Below are positions 16,401 to 26,135 of a stretch of 64,000 nt of DNA, piece after piece. This DNA comes from Mycobacterium sp. 852002-40037_SCH5390672. Its GTDB lineage: Bacteria; Actinomycetota; Actinomycetes; Mycobacteriales; Mycobacteriaceae. The first letter of the stretch is position 1; each line of letters opens with the position of its first letter. The stretch lies in NCBI RefSeq assembly GCF_001665875.1, contig NZ_LZTA01000027.1:19704-83703 (forward strand), read 5' to 3'. The translations under genes were made by a program, and so were the position numbers. Below the pieces are notes generated by a model that saw nothing but the letters and a program-made list of their open reading frames with translations, ran no database searches and had not been told where the DNA came from.

Positions 16401-19400
16401 GGTCGGCTGCTCGGTGATCGAGGAGTTGACGCTGTCGGCGCCGCTCTCGCTGCCGGCGAACGGTGTCGTGCACCTTCAGGTCGTGGTGGCAGCGGCCGCC
16501 GAGACGGGTGCCCGGTCCGTCGCCGTGTATTCGCGCGCCGTGCAATCCGATTGGGTGTTACACGCCGAAGGCGTGCTGAGCGACGGTGCACCCACACCGG
16601 CCACCGACTTGTCGGAGTGGCCGCCACCGGGGGCGGACGCGGTGAACGTGACCGGCGCGTACGACGGCTTGGCCGGTCGGGGCTACGGATATGGACCGGC
16701 CTTTCAGGGGTTGCGGGCCGTGTGGCGCCGGGGAACCGAGACTTTCGCCGACGTCGAACTTCCGCAACAGGCGGGCGTCTCGACCGGCGGCTTCGGCATC
16801 CATCCGGTGGTTCTGGATGCGGCGCTGCATGCGCTCGGGGTGGCCGACGAGCGGATCGAGACCGTCTTGCCGTTCTCGTGGCAGGGCGTGAGTCTGTACG
16901 CGGCCGGCGCGTCGCGGGTGCGGGTCAGGCTGGCGCCGGCCGGGGCCGGTGCGGTGTCGGTCGAGCTCGCTGACTCGTCGGGGCTGCCGGTGCTGTCGGT
17001 GCGCGAGCTGGTGACGCGCGCCGTCTCGGCCGACCAGTTGACCGCGGCCGTGGCGGCCCGCTACGGTAGCGGCGAGTTGCTCGACGTGGCGTGGTCGCCG
17101 GTTTCGTTGCCGGGCAACGACATTAAAGAAGACATCACCGTATGGGAGTCACCGTCCGCGGAGGTCGGCACGGTGACGTCGGTGTACACCGCGACGCACG
17201 AGGCTCTGGGCGTGCTGCAGTCCTGGCTGGCCGGTGAGGCGACCGGGGTGCTGGTGGCGCTGACCCGCGGGGCGGTCGGATTGGCCGCCGGCGGCGTCGC
17301 GGACCTGGCCGGTGCGGCGGTGTGGGGGTTGGTGCGTTCGGCGCAGGCCGAGCACCCGGGCCGGCTGATGCTGGTCGATACCGACGGAACACTGGATGTC
17401 GCCGCGGTGATCGGTTGCGGTGAGCCGCAATTGATGGTGCGCGACGGTGTGGCCTACGGTGCCCGGTTGAAACCGGCGGCCCAGCGACCCCTGCTGCGGT
17501 TGCCCGAGCCCCCGTCGGTATGGCGGCTGGCCGCCGGCGACGCCGGAACGCTCGAGGACTTGGCCGTCCAGGAGTGCCCGCCGGCACCGTTGGAAGCCGG
17601 TCAGGTGCGGGCGACGGTGGCCGCGGCCGGCGTGAACTTCCGGGACGTGCTGGTGGCCCTGGGCATGTATCCGGGTGCCGCGCAGCTGGGTGCCGAGGGT
17701 GCCGGAATCGTCACCGAACTCGGCCCCGGCGTGACCGATGTGGCCGTCGGGGATGCGGTCATGGGGATCTTCGGGCTGGCCGGCTCCGAGGCCGTCGTCG
17801 ATCGCCGATTGGTGACCCGGGTGCCGCACGGCTGGTCGATGGCTCAGGCCGCGGCCGTGCCGGTGGTGTTTTTGACTGCCTATTACGGGCTGGCGGTGCT
17901 GGCCGGGCTGCGTGCCGGACAGCGGGTGCTGGTGCACGCCGCCACCGGCGGGGTGGGCATGGCCGCCGTACAGCTGGCCCGGCATTGGGGTGCGGAGGTT
18001 TTCGCCACCGCCAGCCGCGGTAAGTGGGACACCCTGCGCGCCATGGGATTCGACGACGCGCACATCGCGGATTCTCGCACGCTGGACTTCGAGCAGAAAT
18101 TCGCCGCCAACGCCGGCGCCATGGACGTGGTGCTCAACTCGCTGGCGGGGGAGTTCAACGATGCGTCGCTGCGGCTGCTGGGGCCCGGCGGTCGCTTCAT
18201 CGAAATGGGCAAGACCGATCTGCGTGACCCGGATGCCGTCGCGCGGACCCATCCCGGGGTGGCGTATCGCGCGTTCGACCTCATGGAGGCCGGCCCCGAC
18301 CGCATCGCCGAGATGCTGGCGGAATTGATGGGATTGTTTGCCGGCGGCGTCCTTTCGCCGTTGCCCGTCAAGACATTTGACGCGCGCAGCGCCGCCGACG
18401 CCTACCGGTTCGTCAGCCAGGCCCGCCACATCGGCAAGGTCGTGCTCACCATGCCGGACGGCCCCGCCGGGCTGGCCGCCGGCACCGCGCTGATCACCGG
18501 CGGCACCGGCATGGCCGGCTCGGCGGTGGCCCGGCACCTCGTCGAGCGGCACCGGGTCCCCCATGTGCTGCTGGTCAGCCGCAGCGGTGACCGCGCCGCC
18601 GGCATGACCGAGCTGGCCGCCGAATTACGCGACGCGGGGGCATCGGTGTCGGTGGTGGCCTGCGATGTCGGCGACCGGGACGCGGTCGCGGCCGTGCTGG
18701 CGCAGGTACCGGCGCACTACCCATTGCGGTCGGTGTTCCACGCCGCGGGGGTGCTCGACGACGCGGTGATCGCGTCATTGACGCCCGCGCGTATCGATAC
18801 GGTATTGCGGGCCAAGGTCGACGGAGCCTGGAATCTGCACGAGCTGACCCGAGAGCTGGATTTGGCGGCGTTCGTGTCCTTTTCGTCCATGGCGGGCATC
18901 GTGGGCGCGCCGGGCCAAGGGAACTATGCGGCGGCCAACAGCTTCCTCGACGCCTTGGCGGCGCATCGCCACGCTCGCGGGCTGCCTGGACTGTCGGTGG
19001 CCTGGGGGATGTGGGAAGAACCCTCGACGATGACCCAACACCTCGGTGAGCGTGACAAGGCCAGGATGAGCCGCGCCGGGCTGAGCGCGTTGTCCACCCG
19101 GCAAGCGCTGGAGCTACTGGACGCCGCGTTGGTCGGCGAATACCCCATGGTGGTGGGCACCCGACTCGACCGGGGCGCGCTGGCGCACCACCACGCCACG
19201 CTGCCGCCGTTGCTGGGCCAGTTGGCCACTCGCCCGGCCCGCCGGATGTTGGAGCACACCGACATGGTGTCGCTGACGGGCCTGCGGGCGCGCCTGGAAG
19301 GCATGACCGCCGAGCAGCGGCACAGCGAGCTGGTGGAATTGGTCTGCAGCAACGCGGCCACCGTATTGGGTCACAGCACGGCGGACGTCAACGCCGACGA

Positions 19401-19836
19401 CGCGTTCGCCGACCTCGGGTTCGATTCCCTGACCGCCGTCGAATTGCGCAACCGCCTCAAAATCGCCACCGGGCTCACCCTTTCGCCCACGCTGATTTTC
19501 GACCAGCCCACGCCGGCCGCGCTTGCCGAACACCTCGGCACCCAACTGGCCACCAGCACCTCGGGGACCTCCAACACTGCGGCAACTACGCCGCCCGATC
19601 GGATGGCCCGCTTCAACGACATTGCCCGCGAACTGCAGGCGCTGCTCAACCAACCCGACCTGACTGCCGGCGACAAGGCGCAACTCGTCACCCGGCTCGA
19701 AAGCCTGTTGGGCACGGTGACGGCCCCGCCGCCGACCCCGTATCTGGAACACCCCGAGGACGCGTTCGACGACGACATCTCCACCGCCACCGAGAGCCAG
19801 CTCTTCGCCATTCTCGACGACGAAGTCGGCCCCTGA
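13471..19836 (+). CDS. pks8: Type I modular polyketide synthase, uninterrupted Pks8/Pks17 equivalent
   Basis: Fully reducing module of 2121 residues. Order: docking coiled coil (about 5-28, [20 protein letters not shown]), KS with C203, AT with S651 in GHSVGE and HAFH (malonyl-type), DH with canonical [10 protein letters not shown] at 954, ER, KR (LDD present) and ACP with S1986. The ATG at 13471 follows AAGGAG at 13460-13465; an open frame extends upstream into pks7 but has no signal. M. tuberculosis splits this protein into pks8 and pks17, which together make monomethyl-branched unsaturated fatty acids. Here the frame is continuous. It starts 19 bases after pks7 and ends 2 bases before pks9. 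Confidence 0.93.
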   Translation: MPGTAQHVDYLKRLTADLRRTRRRVAELEGQRSEQIAVVGMACRYAGGVESPEDLWQLVIEGRDTVSDFPADRGWDLEGLYDPDPDTKGKMYTRQGSFLRDAGDFDAGFFGIGPSEALAMDPQQRMMLEISWEALERAGIDPFALRGSATGVFAGVIHAGYGGEVKGELEGYGLTGSTLSVTSGRVSYVLGLEGPAVSVDTACSSSLVSMHLAAQSLRSGECDLALAGGVTVMATPAAFVEFSRQRALAPDGRCKVYAGAADGTSWSEGAGVLVLERLADARRLGHPVLAVLRGTAVNQDGASNGLTAPNGPSQQRVIRAALADAGLTAADVDVVEGHGTGTVLGDPIEAQALLATYGQDRPADRPLWLGSIKSNIGHTSAAAGVAGVIKMVQAIRHGVMPKTLHVDIPSPHVDWSAGAVSLLTEPQPWPDHGGIRRAGVSSFGISGTNAHVIVERAPTQLEREAEPETPNSVIPWVVSARSLEALAGQAQRLLDRLSADAGLRAVDVGWALATTRAAFEHRAVLVGADRATLTAGLAGLASGRPDPAVLVGRTRSVGKRVFAFPGQGSQSLGMGAQLYERFPVFAQAFDEAVAAVDGHARLPLREVMWGTDAELLQSTEFAQPALFVLEIALAALWQSFGVTPDVVIGHSVGEIAAACVAGVLSLSDAARLVSARGRLMARLPAGGVMVAVTATEAEVAPLLNGAVSIAAVNGPQSLVLSGEQAAVGALADRLAAGGARVHRLAVSHAFHSPLMEPMMEDFAAVAAEVSAGEPRIALVSNLTGQLAGPEYGSVAYWVDHVRRPVRFVEGVQLAESLGAGVFLEVGPGAALTSAVEQSLTTDRATSVVTMAKGRPEVDSLLRAAGQLFTDGADVHWAAAFAELNARRVELPTYAFVRRRFWLPSDSVGSANIASLGLAEAEHALLGAVVDRPDSGGVVLTGRLSVAAQPWLADHTVAGTVLFPGAGFVELALRAGDEVGCSVIEELTLSAPLSLPANGVVHLQVVVAAAAETGARSVAVYSRAVQSDWVLHAEGVLSDGAPTPATDLSEWPPPGADAVNVTGAYDGLAGRGYGYGPAFQGLRAVWRRGTETFADVELPQQAGVSTGGFGIHPVVLDAALHALGVADERIETVLPFSWQGVSLYAAGASRVRVRLAPAGAGAVSVELADSSGLPVLSVRELVTRAVSADQLTAAVAARYGSGELLDVAWSPVSLPGNDIKEDITVWESPSAEVGTVTSVYTATHEALGVLQSWLAGEATGVLVALTRGAVGLAAGGVADLAGAAVWGLVRSAQAEHPGRLMLVDTDGTLDVAAVIGCGEPQLMVRDGVAYGARLKPAAQRPLLRLPEPPSVWRLAAGDAGTLEDLAVQECPPAPLEAGQVRATVAAAGVNFRDVLVALGMYPGAAQLGAEGAGIVTELGPGVTDVAVGDAVMGIFGLAGSEAVVDRRLVTRVPHGWSMAQAAAVPVVFLTAYYGLAVLAGLRAGQRVLVHAATGGVGMAAVQLARHWGAEVFATASRGKWDTLRAMGFDDAHIADSRTLDFEQKFAANAGAMDVVLNSLAGEFNDASLRLLGPGGRFIEMGKTDLRDPDAVARTHPGVAYRAFDLMEAGPDRIAEMLAELMGLFAGGVLSPLPVKTFDARSAADAYRFVSQARHIGKVVLTMPDGPAGLAAGTALITGGTGMAGSAVARHLVERHRVPHVLLVSRSGDRAAGMTELAAELRDAGASVSVVACDVGDRDAVAAVLAQVPAHYPLRSVFHAAGVLDDAVIASLTPARIDTVLRAKVDGAWNLHELTRELDLAAFVSFSSMAGIVGAPGQGNYAAANSFLDALAAHRHARGLPGLSVAWGMWEEPSTMTQHLGERDKARMSRAGLSALSTRQALELLDAALVGEYPMVVGTRLDRGALAHHHATLPPLLGQLATRPARRMLEHTDMVSLTGLRARLEGMTAEQRHSELVELVCSNAATVLGHSTADVNADDAFADLGFDSLTAVELRNRLKIATGLTLSPTLIFDQPTPAALAEHLGTQLATSTSGTSNTAATTPPDRMARFNDIARELQALLNQPDLTAGDKAQLVTRLESLLGTVTAPPPTPYLEHPEDAFDDDISTATESQLFAILDDEVGP

Positions 19837-19838
19837 CC

Positions 19839-22800
19839 TTGACATCGACAGACGTCGCGATCATCGGGCTGGCTTGTCGGTTTCCTGGCGCGGCCGACCC
19901 CGGCTCGTTCTGGCGCCTGATCCGCGACGGGCGTGAGGCCACCCAGTTCACCGGGGACACGGGCGAATTCGACGCCGACTTCTTCAACGTGTCGCCACGC
20001 GAGGCGTGCGCGATGGATCCCCGGCAACGCCTGGCTCTCGAACTGAGCTGGGAGTTGCTCGAAGACGCCTTCGTGATTCCGGAAACGCTACGGGGAGAGC
20101 AGGTCTCGGTGTTTCTCGGGGCCATGACGGACGAATACGCGGCACTGACGCTGCGCGATCTCGCCGACAACCTGGACCACCACACCTTCACCGGCATCAG
20201 TCGGGCGATGATCGCCAACCGCATCTCCTACGCCTTCGGGTTGCACGGACCCAGCATGACCGTCGATTCCGGTCAGTCGTCATCCCTGGTGGCGGTGCAC
20301 CTCGGCAGTCAGAGCGTGCGCAGCGGGCAGTCGTCGCTCGCCATCGCGGGCGGGGTCCACCTCAACCTGTCCGACGAAATCGCCATGCTGGAACGCGAAT
20401 TCGGCGCAGTTTCGGTGTCGGGTCACACTTACGCGTTCGATCGGCGTGCCGACGGCTACGTGCGGGGTGAAGGCGGGGGACTCGTGCTGCTGAAGCCCTT
20501 GGCGACGGCCCTGCAGGACGGAGACCGCATCCGCGCCGTCATTCGGGGAAGCGCAGTGGGCAATGCCGGGCACAGCGCGTCCGCCCAGACTGTGCCGTCG
20601 GCTCGCGGCGAAGCGGACGTGATCCGGCGCGCACTCGCCGATGCCGGCCTCGAGGGCGGCGATATCGATTACATCGAGGCGCACGGCACCGGAACCAAGG
20701 TCGGCGACGCGATCGAAGCCCAGGCGCTGGGCGAGATCTTCGCCGAGCGCGCGGACGATCCGGTGCGGGTGGGATCGGTGAAGACCAACATCGGGCACGC
20801 CGGAAGCGCCGCGGGAATCGCGGGGCTGCTCAAGGCCGTACTGGCGATAGAACATTCCGCGATCCCGCCCAGCCTCAACCACGCCGACCCCGAGACCGAG
20901 CTGAATCACCTTGGTCTGCAAGTCAATACCGCCCTGGTGTCGTGGCCGTCCGCAGATCATCCGCGGCGGGCCGGGGTGTCCTCGTTCGGGATGGGCGGCA
21001 CCAACGCACACCTCGTCGTCGAGCAGCCCCCGACCGGGTGGGAAACGGCGCCGCCGGAATCGCCCGCGGGCACGGACGAGGCGGTGCCGTGGGTGCTGTC
21101 GGCCCGCTCCGAACGGGCGCTGGCCAACCAGGCCCAACGGTTGTCCGCCCATCTGGCCGACCGCGGTGAGGTGAATCCCCTGGATGTGGCCTGGTCGCTG
21201 GTCAGTACCCGGACGCACTTCGAGCACCGTGCGGTCGTGGTGGCCGGCGATCGCGAGGCGCTGGCAACGGGTTTGGCGGGCGTCGCGACGGGAGAGTCAC
21301 GGCCGGACGTGGCGGTGGGCCAGTCGATATCGTTGGGCGAGACGGTCTTTGCGTTTCCGGGACAGGGGTCGCAGTGGTTGGGAATGGGGCGGCAACTGTA
21401 TGACCGGTTCGACGTGTTCGCCCGGGCCTTCGATGAGGCCGCCGCGGCGGCGGACGTGCATCTGCGGCGGCCGCTGCGCGAGGTGATGTGGGGCGCGGAC
21501 CCGGACTTGTTGCGCAGCACCGAGTTCGCCCAGCCGGCGTTGTTCGCGCTGGGCATCGCGCTCGCGGCGTTGTGGCAATCCTTCGGTGTGACACCGGATG
21601 TGGTGATGGGGCACTCGGTCGGTGAGATCGCAGCGGCGTGCGTGGCCGGCGTGCTGTCGCTCGCGGATGCGTCGCGCATGGTGGCGGCCCGGGGACGGTT
21701 GATGGCGCAGCTGCCGCCCGGCGGGGTGATGGTGGCGGTCGGCGCCGGCGAAGCCGAGGTGGCCGGGCTGCTGACCGACGGGGTGAGCATCGCTGCGGTC
21801 AACGGCCCCAACGCGGTGGTGCTTTCCGGCGCGCAGACCCCGGTGGAAGCGCTGGCGGACCGGCTGGCCCAGGCGGGCCGGCGCGTGCATCGGCTGGCGG
21901 TGTCGCACGCGTTTCATTCGCCGCTGATGCAGCCCATGATCGCCGAGTTTTCCGCAGCGGTGGCCGACATCGAGAGCAGCGCGCCGCGGATCAGGTTGGT
22001 GTCGAACGTGACCGGCCAGCTGGCCGGCCCCGGGTACGGATCGGCGCAGTACTGGGCGGCGCATATCGGTGCGCCGGTGCGCTTTTTCGAGGGCGTGCGC
22101 GTCGCGGAGGCGGCCGGCGCCGGAATCTTCGTGGAACTGGGTCCGGGTGCGGCGTTGACGGCGGCGGTGGACCAATCGCTGAGCAACGCGCGGGCCATAT
22201 CGGTGCCCAGCATGGCCAAGGACCGCCCCGAAACGGAATCGCTGCTGAGCGCCGCCGGCCAATTGTTCACCCGGGGCGTCGACCCGAACTGGGCGGGCGT
22301 GTTCGCCGGGCGCAACGCCCGACGCGTCGAGCTGCCGACGTATGGCTTTGCACGGCAAAGGTTTTGGTTGGGGGGCCGGGGAGCCTTGGCGACGGGAGCG
22401 CCGCCCGCCACGGCCACTCGAACACCCGACCTGGCGCACCGGCTGCACGCACTGGCGCCCGACGACCAACGCCGTGTGCTGCTCGAGCTGGTCTGCGAGC
22501 ACGCCGCGGCCGTGTCGGGGCATCCGGGCGGCCACGCGATCAACCACGACCGCGCTTTCGGCGACCTCGGGTTCGACTCGATGATCGGGGTCGAACTGCG
22601 CAACCGTCTTACCAGCCATACCGGACTGGCTTTGTCGCGAACGCTGATCTTCGATTACCCGACGCCGGCCGCGTTGGCCGATCACCTTCGCCATCAACTG
22701 CTCCACGACGAGCCCGTCGAATCCGACGATGAAAAAATGTGGTCGGCATTGCGCAAGATTCCGGTGCGAGAACTTCGAAGAACCGGATTGCTCGAAAAAC

Positions 22801-22937
22801 TGCTATTGCTCGCCGGCACACCGGAAAACCCCGTTGCCGACGCGAATGCCGGTGCTGACCGCATCGACTCTTTGAGCCCGGACGCGTTGATCGCGATGGC
22901 GCTGAGCTCGGCGGATGAAGAAGACACCGAACGATGA
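19839..22937 (+). CDS. pks9: Type I polyketide synthase Pks9, KSQ-AT-ACP loading-module architecture
   Basis: Protein of 1032 residues with KS (about 1-415), AT (about 510-830, S593 in GHSVGE, HAFH malonyl-type) and ACP (S914 in GFDSM). The KS active-site cysteine is replaced by glutamine: VDSGQSSSL, Q146. The HGTGT and NIGHAGSAAG histidine motifs remain. This is the KSQ signature of loading modules, which decarboxylate malonyl-ACP to acetyl-ACP. Unlike Pks7 and Pks8 there is no N-terminal docking coil; the KS begins within the first residues, as expected for a protein with no upstream partner. The TTG start lies 2 bases after the pks8 stop without a clear ribosome site, suggesting coupling. 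No reducing domains and no thioesterase are seen. Confidence 0.92.
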   Translation: MTSTDVAIIGLACRFPGAADPGSFWRLIRDGREATQFTGDTGEFDADFFNVSPREACAMDPRQRLALELSWELLEDAFVIPETLRGEQVSVFLGAMTDEYAALTLRDLADNLDHHTFTGISRAMIANRISYAFGLHGPSMTVDSGQSSSLVAVHLGSQSVRSGQSSLAIAGGVHLNLSDEIAMLEREFGAVSVSGHTYAFDRRADGYVRGEGGGLVLLKPLATALQDGDRIRAVIRGSAVGNAGHSASAQTVPSARGEADVIRRALADAGLEGGDIDYIEAHGTGTKVGDAIEAQALGEIFAERADDPVRVGSVKTNIGHAGSAAGIAGLLKAVLAIEHSAIPPSLNHADPETELNHLGLQVNTALVSWPSADHPRRAGVSSFGMGGTNAHLVVEQPPTGWETAPPESPAGTDEAVPWVLSARSERALANQAQRLSAHLADRGEVNPLDVAWSLVSTRTHFEHRAVVVAGDREALATGLAGVATGESRPDVAVGQSISLGETVFAFPGQGSQWLGMGRQLYDRFDVFARAFDEAAAAADVHLRRPLREVMWGADPDLLRSTEFAQPALFALGIALAALWQSFGVTPDVVMGHSVGEIAAACVAGVLSLADASRMVAARGRLMAQLPPGGVMVAVGAGEAEVAGLLTDGVSIAAVNGPNAVVLSGAQTPVEALADRLAQAGRRVHRLAVSHAFHSPLMQPMIAEFSAAVADIESSAPRIRLVSNVTGQLAGPGYGSAQYWAAHIGAPVRFFEGVRVAEAAGAGIFVELGPGAALTAAVDQSLSNARAISVPSMAKDRPETESLLSAAGQLFTRGVDPNWAGVFAGRNARRVELPTYGFARQRFWLGGRGALATGAPPATATRTPDLAHRLHALAPDDQRRVLLELVCEHAAAVSGHPGGHAINHDRAFGDLGFDSMIGVELRNRLTSHTGLALSRTLIFDYPTPAALADHLRHQLLHDEPVESDDEKMWSALRKIPVRELRRTGLLEKLLLLAGTPENPVADANAGADRIDSLSPDALIAMALSSADEEDTER

Positions 22938-23011
22938 ATTCCTTGCTGGCGGAGATGATTACGCGAACACAAAGCCGCCTTAATGCGACATGTGTTGAAT
23001 ACGAGATACTT

Positions 23012-23040
23012 TTGCGCGACCAAACAGGACGGCATAAACT
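23012..23040 (+). promoter_or_regulatory. Probable promoter for pks11
   Basis: TTGCGC (23012-23017) and TAAACT (23035-23040) are separated by exactly 17 bases in the AT-richer 157-base gap between pks9 and pks11. Initiation would fall near 23047, about 48 bases before the ATG. This suggests pks11 can be transcribed separately from pks7-8-9. Confidence 0.45.
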
Positions 23041-23094
23041 TCCGGCATCAAGTGCAGTGGTGTTTAAGCTGGTTGGCATTCAAGAGAGCAGAGC

Positions 23095-24156
23095 ATGAGC
23101 GTCATCGCGGGTGTGTGCGGCGCGTTGCCGCCGCACCGTTATAGCCAAAGCGAAATCACCGACCAGGTGGTCAAGTTCCCGGCGTTGACCGAACACGAAG
23201 AGATCGTCCGGCGCCTGCACGCCGCCGCCAAAGTCAACAGTCGCCACTTCGTGCTGCCCATCGAGCGATACCACGCGCTCACCGACTTCGGTGACGCCAA
23301 CGAAATCTTCATCGACAAAGGCGTGGAGCTGGGCTGCGACGCGCTACTGGGCGCGCTCGATGAGGCCGGGCTGCAACCGCAAGACATCGACATGATCGCC
23401 ACGACGACGGTCACCGGCATTGCGGTGCCGTCGCTCGACGCCCGGATCGTCGGGCGCCTCGGCCTGCGTCCGGACGTGCGCCGGGCGCCGCTGTTCGGCC
23501 TGGGTTGCGCGGCCGGGGCGGCGGGTGTGGGGCGGCTGCACGATTACCTGCGTGGTGCGCCCGACGGCGTCGCTGTCCTGGTGTCGGTCGAGCTGTGCTC
23601 GCTCACCTTTCCGACGGTCCGGCCGACCGTGTCGGGATTGGTCGGCACGGCGATGTTCGGTGACGGCGCCGCCGCGGTGGTCGCCGTCGGCGACCGTCGC
23701 GCCGAGCAGCTGAATTCCGCCGGACCCGACATCCTGGATTCGCGCAGCCGTCTGTACCCCGAATCGCTGCACATCATGGGCTGGAACATCGGCTCGGACG
23801 GAATGCAGCTGGTGATGTCCCCGGAGCTGCCGAGCGTCATCGACCGTTACCTGGCCGACGACGTGAACACGTTCCTCGTCGCACATGGGCTGACGAAGGA
23901 CGACATCGGCGCCTGGGTGACCCACCCCGGAGGCCCGAAAGTCATCAGCACGATCGCCAAGTGCCTCGAACTGCCCCCGGAGGCGCAGGAACTGACCTGG
24001 CGCTCGCTCGGGGAAGTTGCCAACATGTCGTCGGCGTCAGTGCTGCACATCCTGCGTGACACCGTCGCCAAACCGCCGCCCAGCGCAAGCCCTGGGCTGA
24101 TGCTCGCGATGGGTCCCGGGTTCGGCTCCGAACTGGTGCTACTGCGCTGGCACTGA
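23095..24156 (+). CDS. pks11: Type III polyketide synthase Pks11
   Basis: Chalcone-synthase-like enzyme of 353 residues, the same length as Pks10 and clearly paralogous to it. Catalytic C138 (FGLGCAAG), H277 (THPGGPK) and N310 (GEVANMSS) are present; the residue before the asparagine is Ala instead of the Gly seen in Pks10. The M. tuberculosis enzyme makes methyl-branched alkylpyrones from long-chain acyl-CoA with malonyl- and methylmalonyl-CoA, which is family knowledge and not shown here. AAGAGAG precedes the ATG. It ends 41 bases from the convergent ABC-F gene. cyp139A1, which follows pks11 in M. tuberculosis, is missing. Confidence 0.92.
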   Translation: MSVIAGVCGALPPHRYSQSEITDQVVKFPALTEHEEIVRRLHAAAKVNSRHFVLPIERYHALTDFGDANEIFIDKGVELGCDALLGALDEAGLQPQDIDMIATTTVTGIAVPSLDARIVGRLGLRPDVRRAPLFGLGCAAGAAGVGRLHDYLRGAPDGVAVLVSVELCSLTFPTVRPTVSGLVGTAMFGDGAAAVVAVGDRRAEQLNSAGPDILDSRSRLYPESLHIMGWNIGSDGMQLVMSPELPSVIDRYLADDVNTFLVAHGLTKDDIGAWVTHPGGPKVISTIAKCLELPPEAQELTWRSLGEVANMSSASVLHILRDTVAKPPPSASPGLMLAMGPGFGSELVLLRWH

Positions 24157-24197
24157 GCGGGTAACCGACTCACGAAACCTGTTGCCGCACAACGACG

Positions 24198-25997
24198 TCA
24201 CTCGAGCAGCTCGGAGAGCTCCAGCCAGCGACTCTCCGTCGCGGCGACCTCGTCCTCGAGTGCGCGCAACTCCTGGGTGAGCCGGGTGATGCCGACATGG
24301 TCGGAATGGTCATGCGCGGCCAGTTCGTTGTGCTTGTCCTTGATTCGGTCCGCCAACCGCGCGAGCTGGCGGTCGACCGAGGCCACCTCTTTCTCCGCCG
24401 CGCGGCGTTGCGCGCCGGACATCGCCGGCTGCGATGTCGTCGAAGCCTCGGACGGGGGTGAGGGCCGCGACGATTCAGTGCTCGGCTGGGTCGTCCGGTG
24501 CTCGGCCAGCCGCAGGTACTCGTCGACGCCGCCCGGCAGATGCCGCAGCCGCCCGTCGAGCACCGCGTACTGCTGATCGGTGACCCGCTCCAGCAAGTAA
24601 CGGTCGTGCGAGACGACGATCAGCGTGCCCGCCCAGGAGTCGAGCAGATCCTCCATCGCGGTCAGCGTGTCGGTGTCGACGTCGTTGGTCGGCTCGTCCA
24701 GCAGCAAAACGTTGGGTTCGGACAACAGCGTGAGCATCAGCTGCAGTCGCCGCCGCTGGCCGCCAGAGAGATCATCGACGCGGGCGGACAGCTGGCCTCG
24801 GGAGAACCCGAGTCGCTCCAGCAGCTGCGCCGGCGTGACCTCACGGCCGTCGACCTGATAAGCGCCGGGCAGTCTGCCCAGCACATCGGCGATCCGGTCG
24901 CCGCTGACCGCGGCCAGCGCATCGCCCTGTTGGTCGAGCACCGCCAGTCGCACCGTCTTGCCGCGCTTGACCCGTCCCGCGTCCGGCTCGATAGTGCCGT
25001 CGATCAATCCCAGCAAAGTCGACTTACCGGCGCCGTTGGCTCCGACGATGCCGGTGCGTTCGCCGGGAGCGATCCGCCATTCGATATCGCGCAGCACCGG
25101 TCGCCCGTCAAACGCGACCGACACGTCGAGAAGATCGATCACGTCCTTGCCGAGGCGGGCGGTGGCCAGCTTGGCCAACTCGACGGTGTTGCGCAGCGGC
25201 GGCACGTCGGCGATCAGCTGGTTCGCCGCCTCGATCCGGAACTTGGGCTTCGAGGTTCGCGCTGGCGCGCCGCGACGCAGCCACGCCAGCTCCTTGCGCA
25301 TCAGGTTCTGCCGCTTGGACTCGGCAAGGGCGCCCATCCGGTCCCGCTCGACGCGCTGCAGCACGTAAGCCGCGTACCCGCCGTCGAACGGTTCGACGAT
25401 CCCGTCGTGCACCTCCCACGTCGTGGTGGCGACTTCGTCGAGGAACCAGCGGTCGTGGGTCACCAGCAGCAGCCCGCCGGTGTTGCGCGCCCAGCGTTGC
25501 CGCAGATGTCCGGCCAGCCAGGTGATGCCCTCGATGTCGAGATGGTTGGTCGGCTCGTCAAGCGCGATGACGTCCCATTCGCCGATCAGCAATCTGGCCA
25601 GTTGCACCCGGCGGCGCTGTCCGCCGGATAGCGTGGAAACTGTTGCCTCCCAGGTGATGTCGGAGACCAGCCCGGCGACCACATCGCGGACCCGCGCGTC
25701 ACCGGCCCACTGGTGTTCGGCCGCCTCACCGACGAGCGTGTAGCCCACGCTGCTCTCCGGGTCCAGGGTGTCGGCCTGGCTGAGCGCACCGACCCGCAAC
25801 CCGCTGCGTTGGGTGACCCGGCCGGAATCGGGGCGTAGCTGGCCGGTCAGCAGCCGCAACAGGCTGGATTTCCCGTCACCGTTTCGCCCGACGATGCCGA
25901 TGCGCGCGCCGTCGTTGACCCCGAGCGTGATCGACTCGAAGACCACCTGAGTCGGATATTCGAGGTGTACGGCCTCAGCTCCAAGTAGGTGCGCCAC
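24198..25997 (-). CDS. ABC-F family ATPase (antibiotic-resistance/translation-factor type)
   Basis: Soluble protein of 599 residues with two nucleotide-binding domains and no membrane segments, as in ABC-F proteins that act on the ribosome. The first Walker A GRNGDGKSS is at 37-45, with LSGGQRRR and LDEPTNHLD following. The second half repeats GANGAGKST, LSGGQRRR and LDEPTNDVD. A charged C-terminal coiled coil occupies about the last 80 residues, as in Uup-type members. The corresponding M. tuberculosis locus is two pieces (Rv1668c/Rv1667c, labelled macrolide transport); here it is a single frame. The GTG start lies 7 bases after a TAGGGT -10 element, so the message is probably leaderless. 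Its place beside a polyketide cluster suggests self-protection, which is inference. Confidence 0.9.
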   Translation of the reverse strand: MAHLLGAEAVHLEYPTQVVFESITLGVNDGARIGIVGRNGDGKSSLLRLLTGQLRPDSGRVTQRSGLRVGALSQADTLDPESSVGYTLVGEAAEHQWAGDARVRDVVAGLVSDITWEATVSTLSGGQRRRVQLARLLIGEWDVIALDEPTNHLDIEGITWLAGHLRQRWARNTGGLLLVTHDRWFLDEVATTTWEVHDGIVEPFDGGYAAYVLQRVERDRMGALAESKRQNLMRKELAWLRRGAPARTSKPKFRIEAANQLIADVPPLRNTVELAKLATARLGKDVIDLLDVSVAFDGRPVLRDIEWRIAPGERTGIVGANGAGKSTLLGLIDGTIEPDAGRVKRGKTVRLAVLDQQGDALAAVSGDRIADVLGRLPGAYQVDGREVTPAQLLERLGFSRGQLSARVDDLSGGQRRRLQLMLTLLSEPNVLLLDEPTNDVDTDTLTAMEDLLDSWAGTLIVVSHDRYLLERVTDQQYAVLDGRLRHLPGGVDEYLRLAEHRTTQPSTESSRPSPPSEASTTSQPAMSGAQRRAAEKEVASVDRQLARLADRIKDKHNELAAHDHSDHVGITRLTQELRALEDEVAATESRWLELSELLE

Positions 25998-26004
25998 TGG
26001 GCCG

Positions 26005-26010
26005 ACCCTA
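26005..26010 (-). promoter_or_regulatory. -10 element of a leaderless promoter for the ABC-F gene
   Basis: On the minus strand TAGGGT is followed by 7 bases and then the GTG of the ABC-F gene, the usual geometry for mycobacterial leaderless transcripts (TANNNT ending about 7 bases before the first base). No ribosome site is present between them. The element touches the first copy of the 59-base tandem repeat. Confidence 0.45.
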
Positions 26011-26127
26011 GCGCGGCGACGATGCCGGCCGGCCGACGGCCGGGGGAGGAGCCGCGCAGTTTGGCCCCAGCGCGGTGACGATGCCGGCCGGCTGACGGCC
26101 GGGGGAGGAGCCGCGCAGTTTGGCCCG
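26010..26127. repeat. Two-copy 59-bp tandem repeat
   Basis: Copies span 26010-26068 and 26069-26127 with a period of 59 bases and about three mismatches (C/T at repeat position 8, one C/T in the GGCCGACGG/GGCTGACGG segment, C/G at the last base). Both contain CGGGGGAGGAGCCGCGCAG. It lies in the gap between the ABC-F gene and the PAS-ANTAR gene, directly upstream of the ABC-F promoter. It has the form of a mycobacterial VNTR locus. Confidence 0.85.
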
Positions 26128-26135
26128 AGCTGTCG

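Noticed and set aside
7053..22937. Long near-repeats between pks7, pks8 and pks9
   Set aside because: These are homologous KS, AT, DH, ER, KR and ACP domains, explained by module duplication and not by a mobile element.
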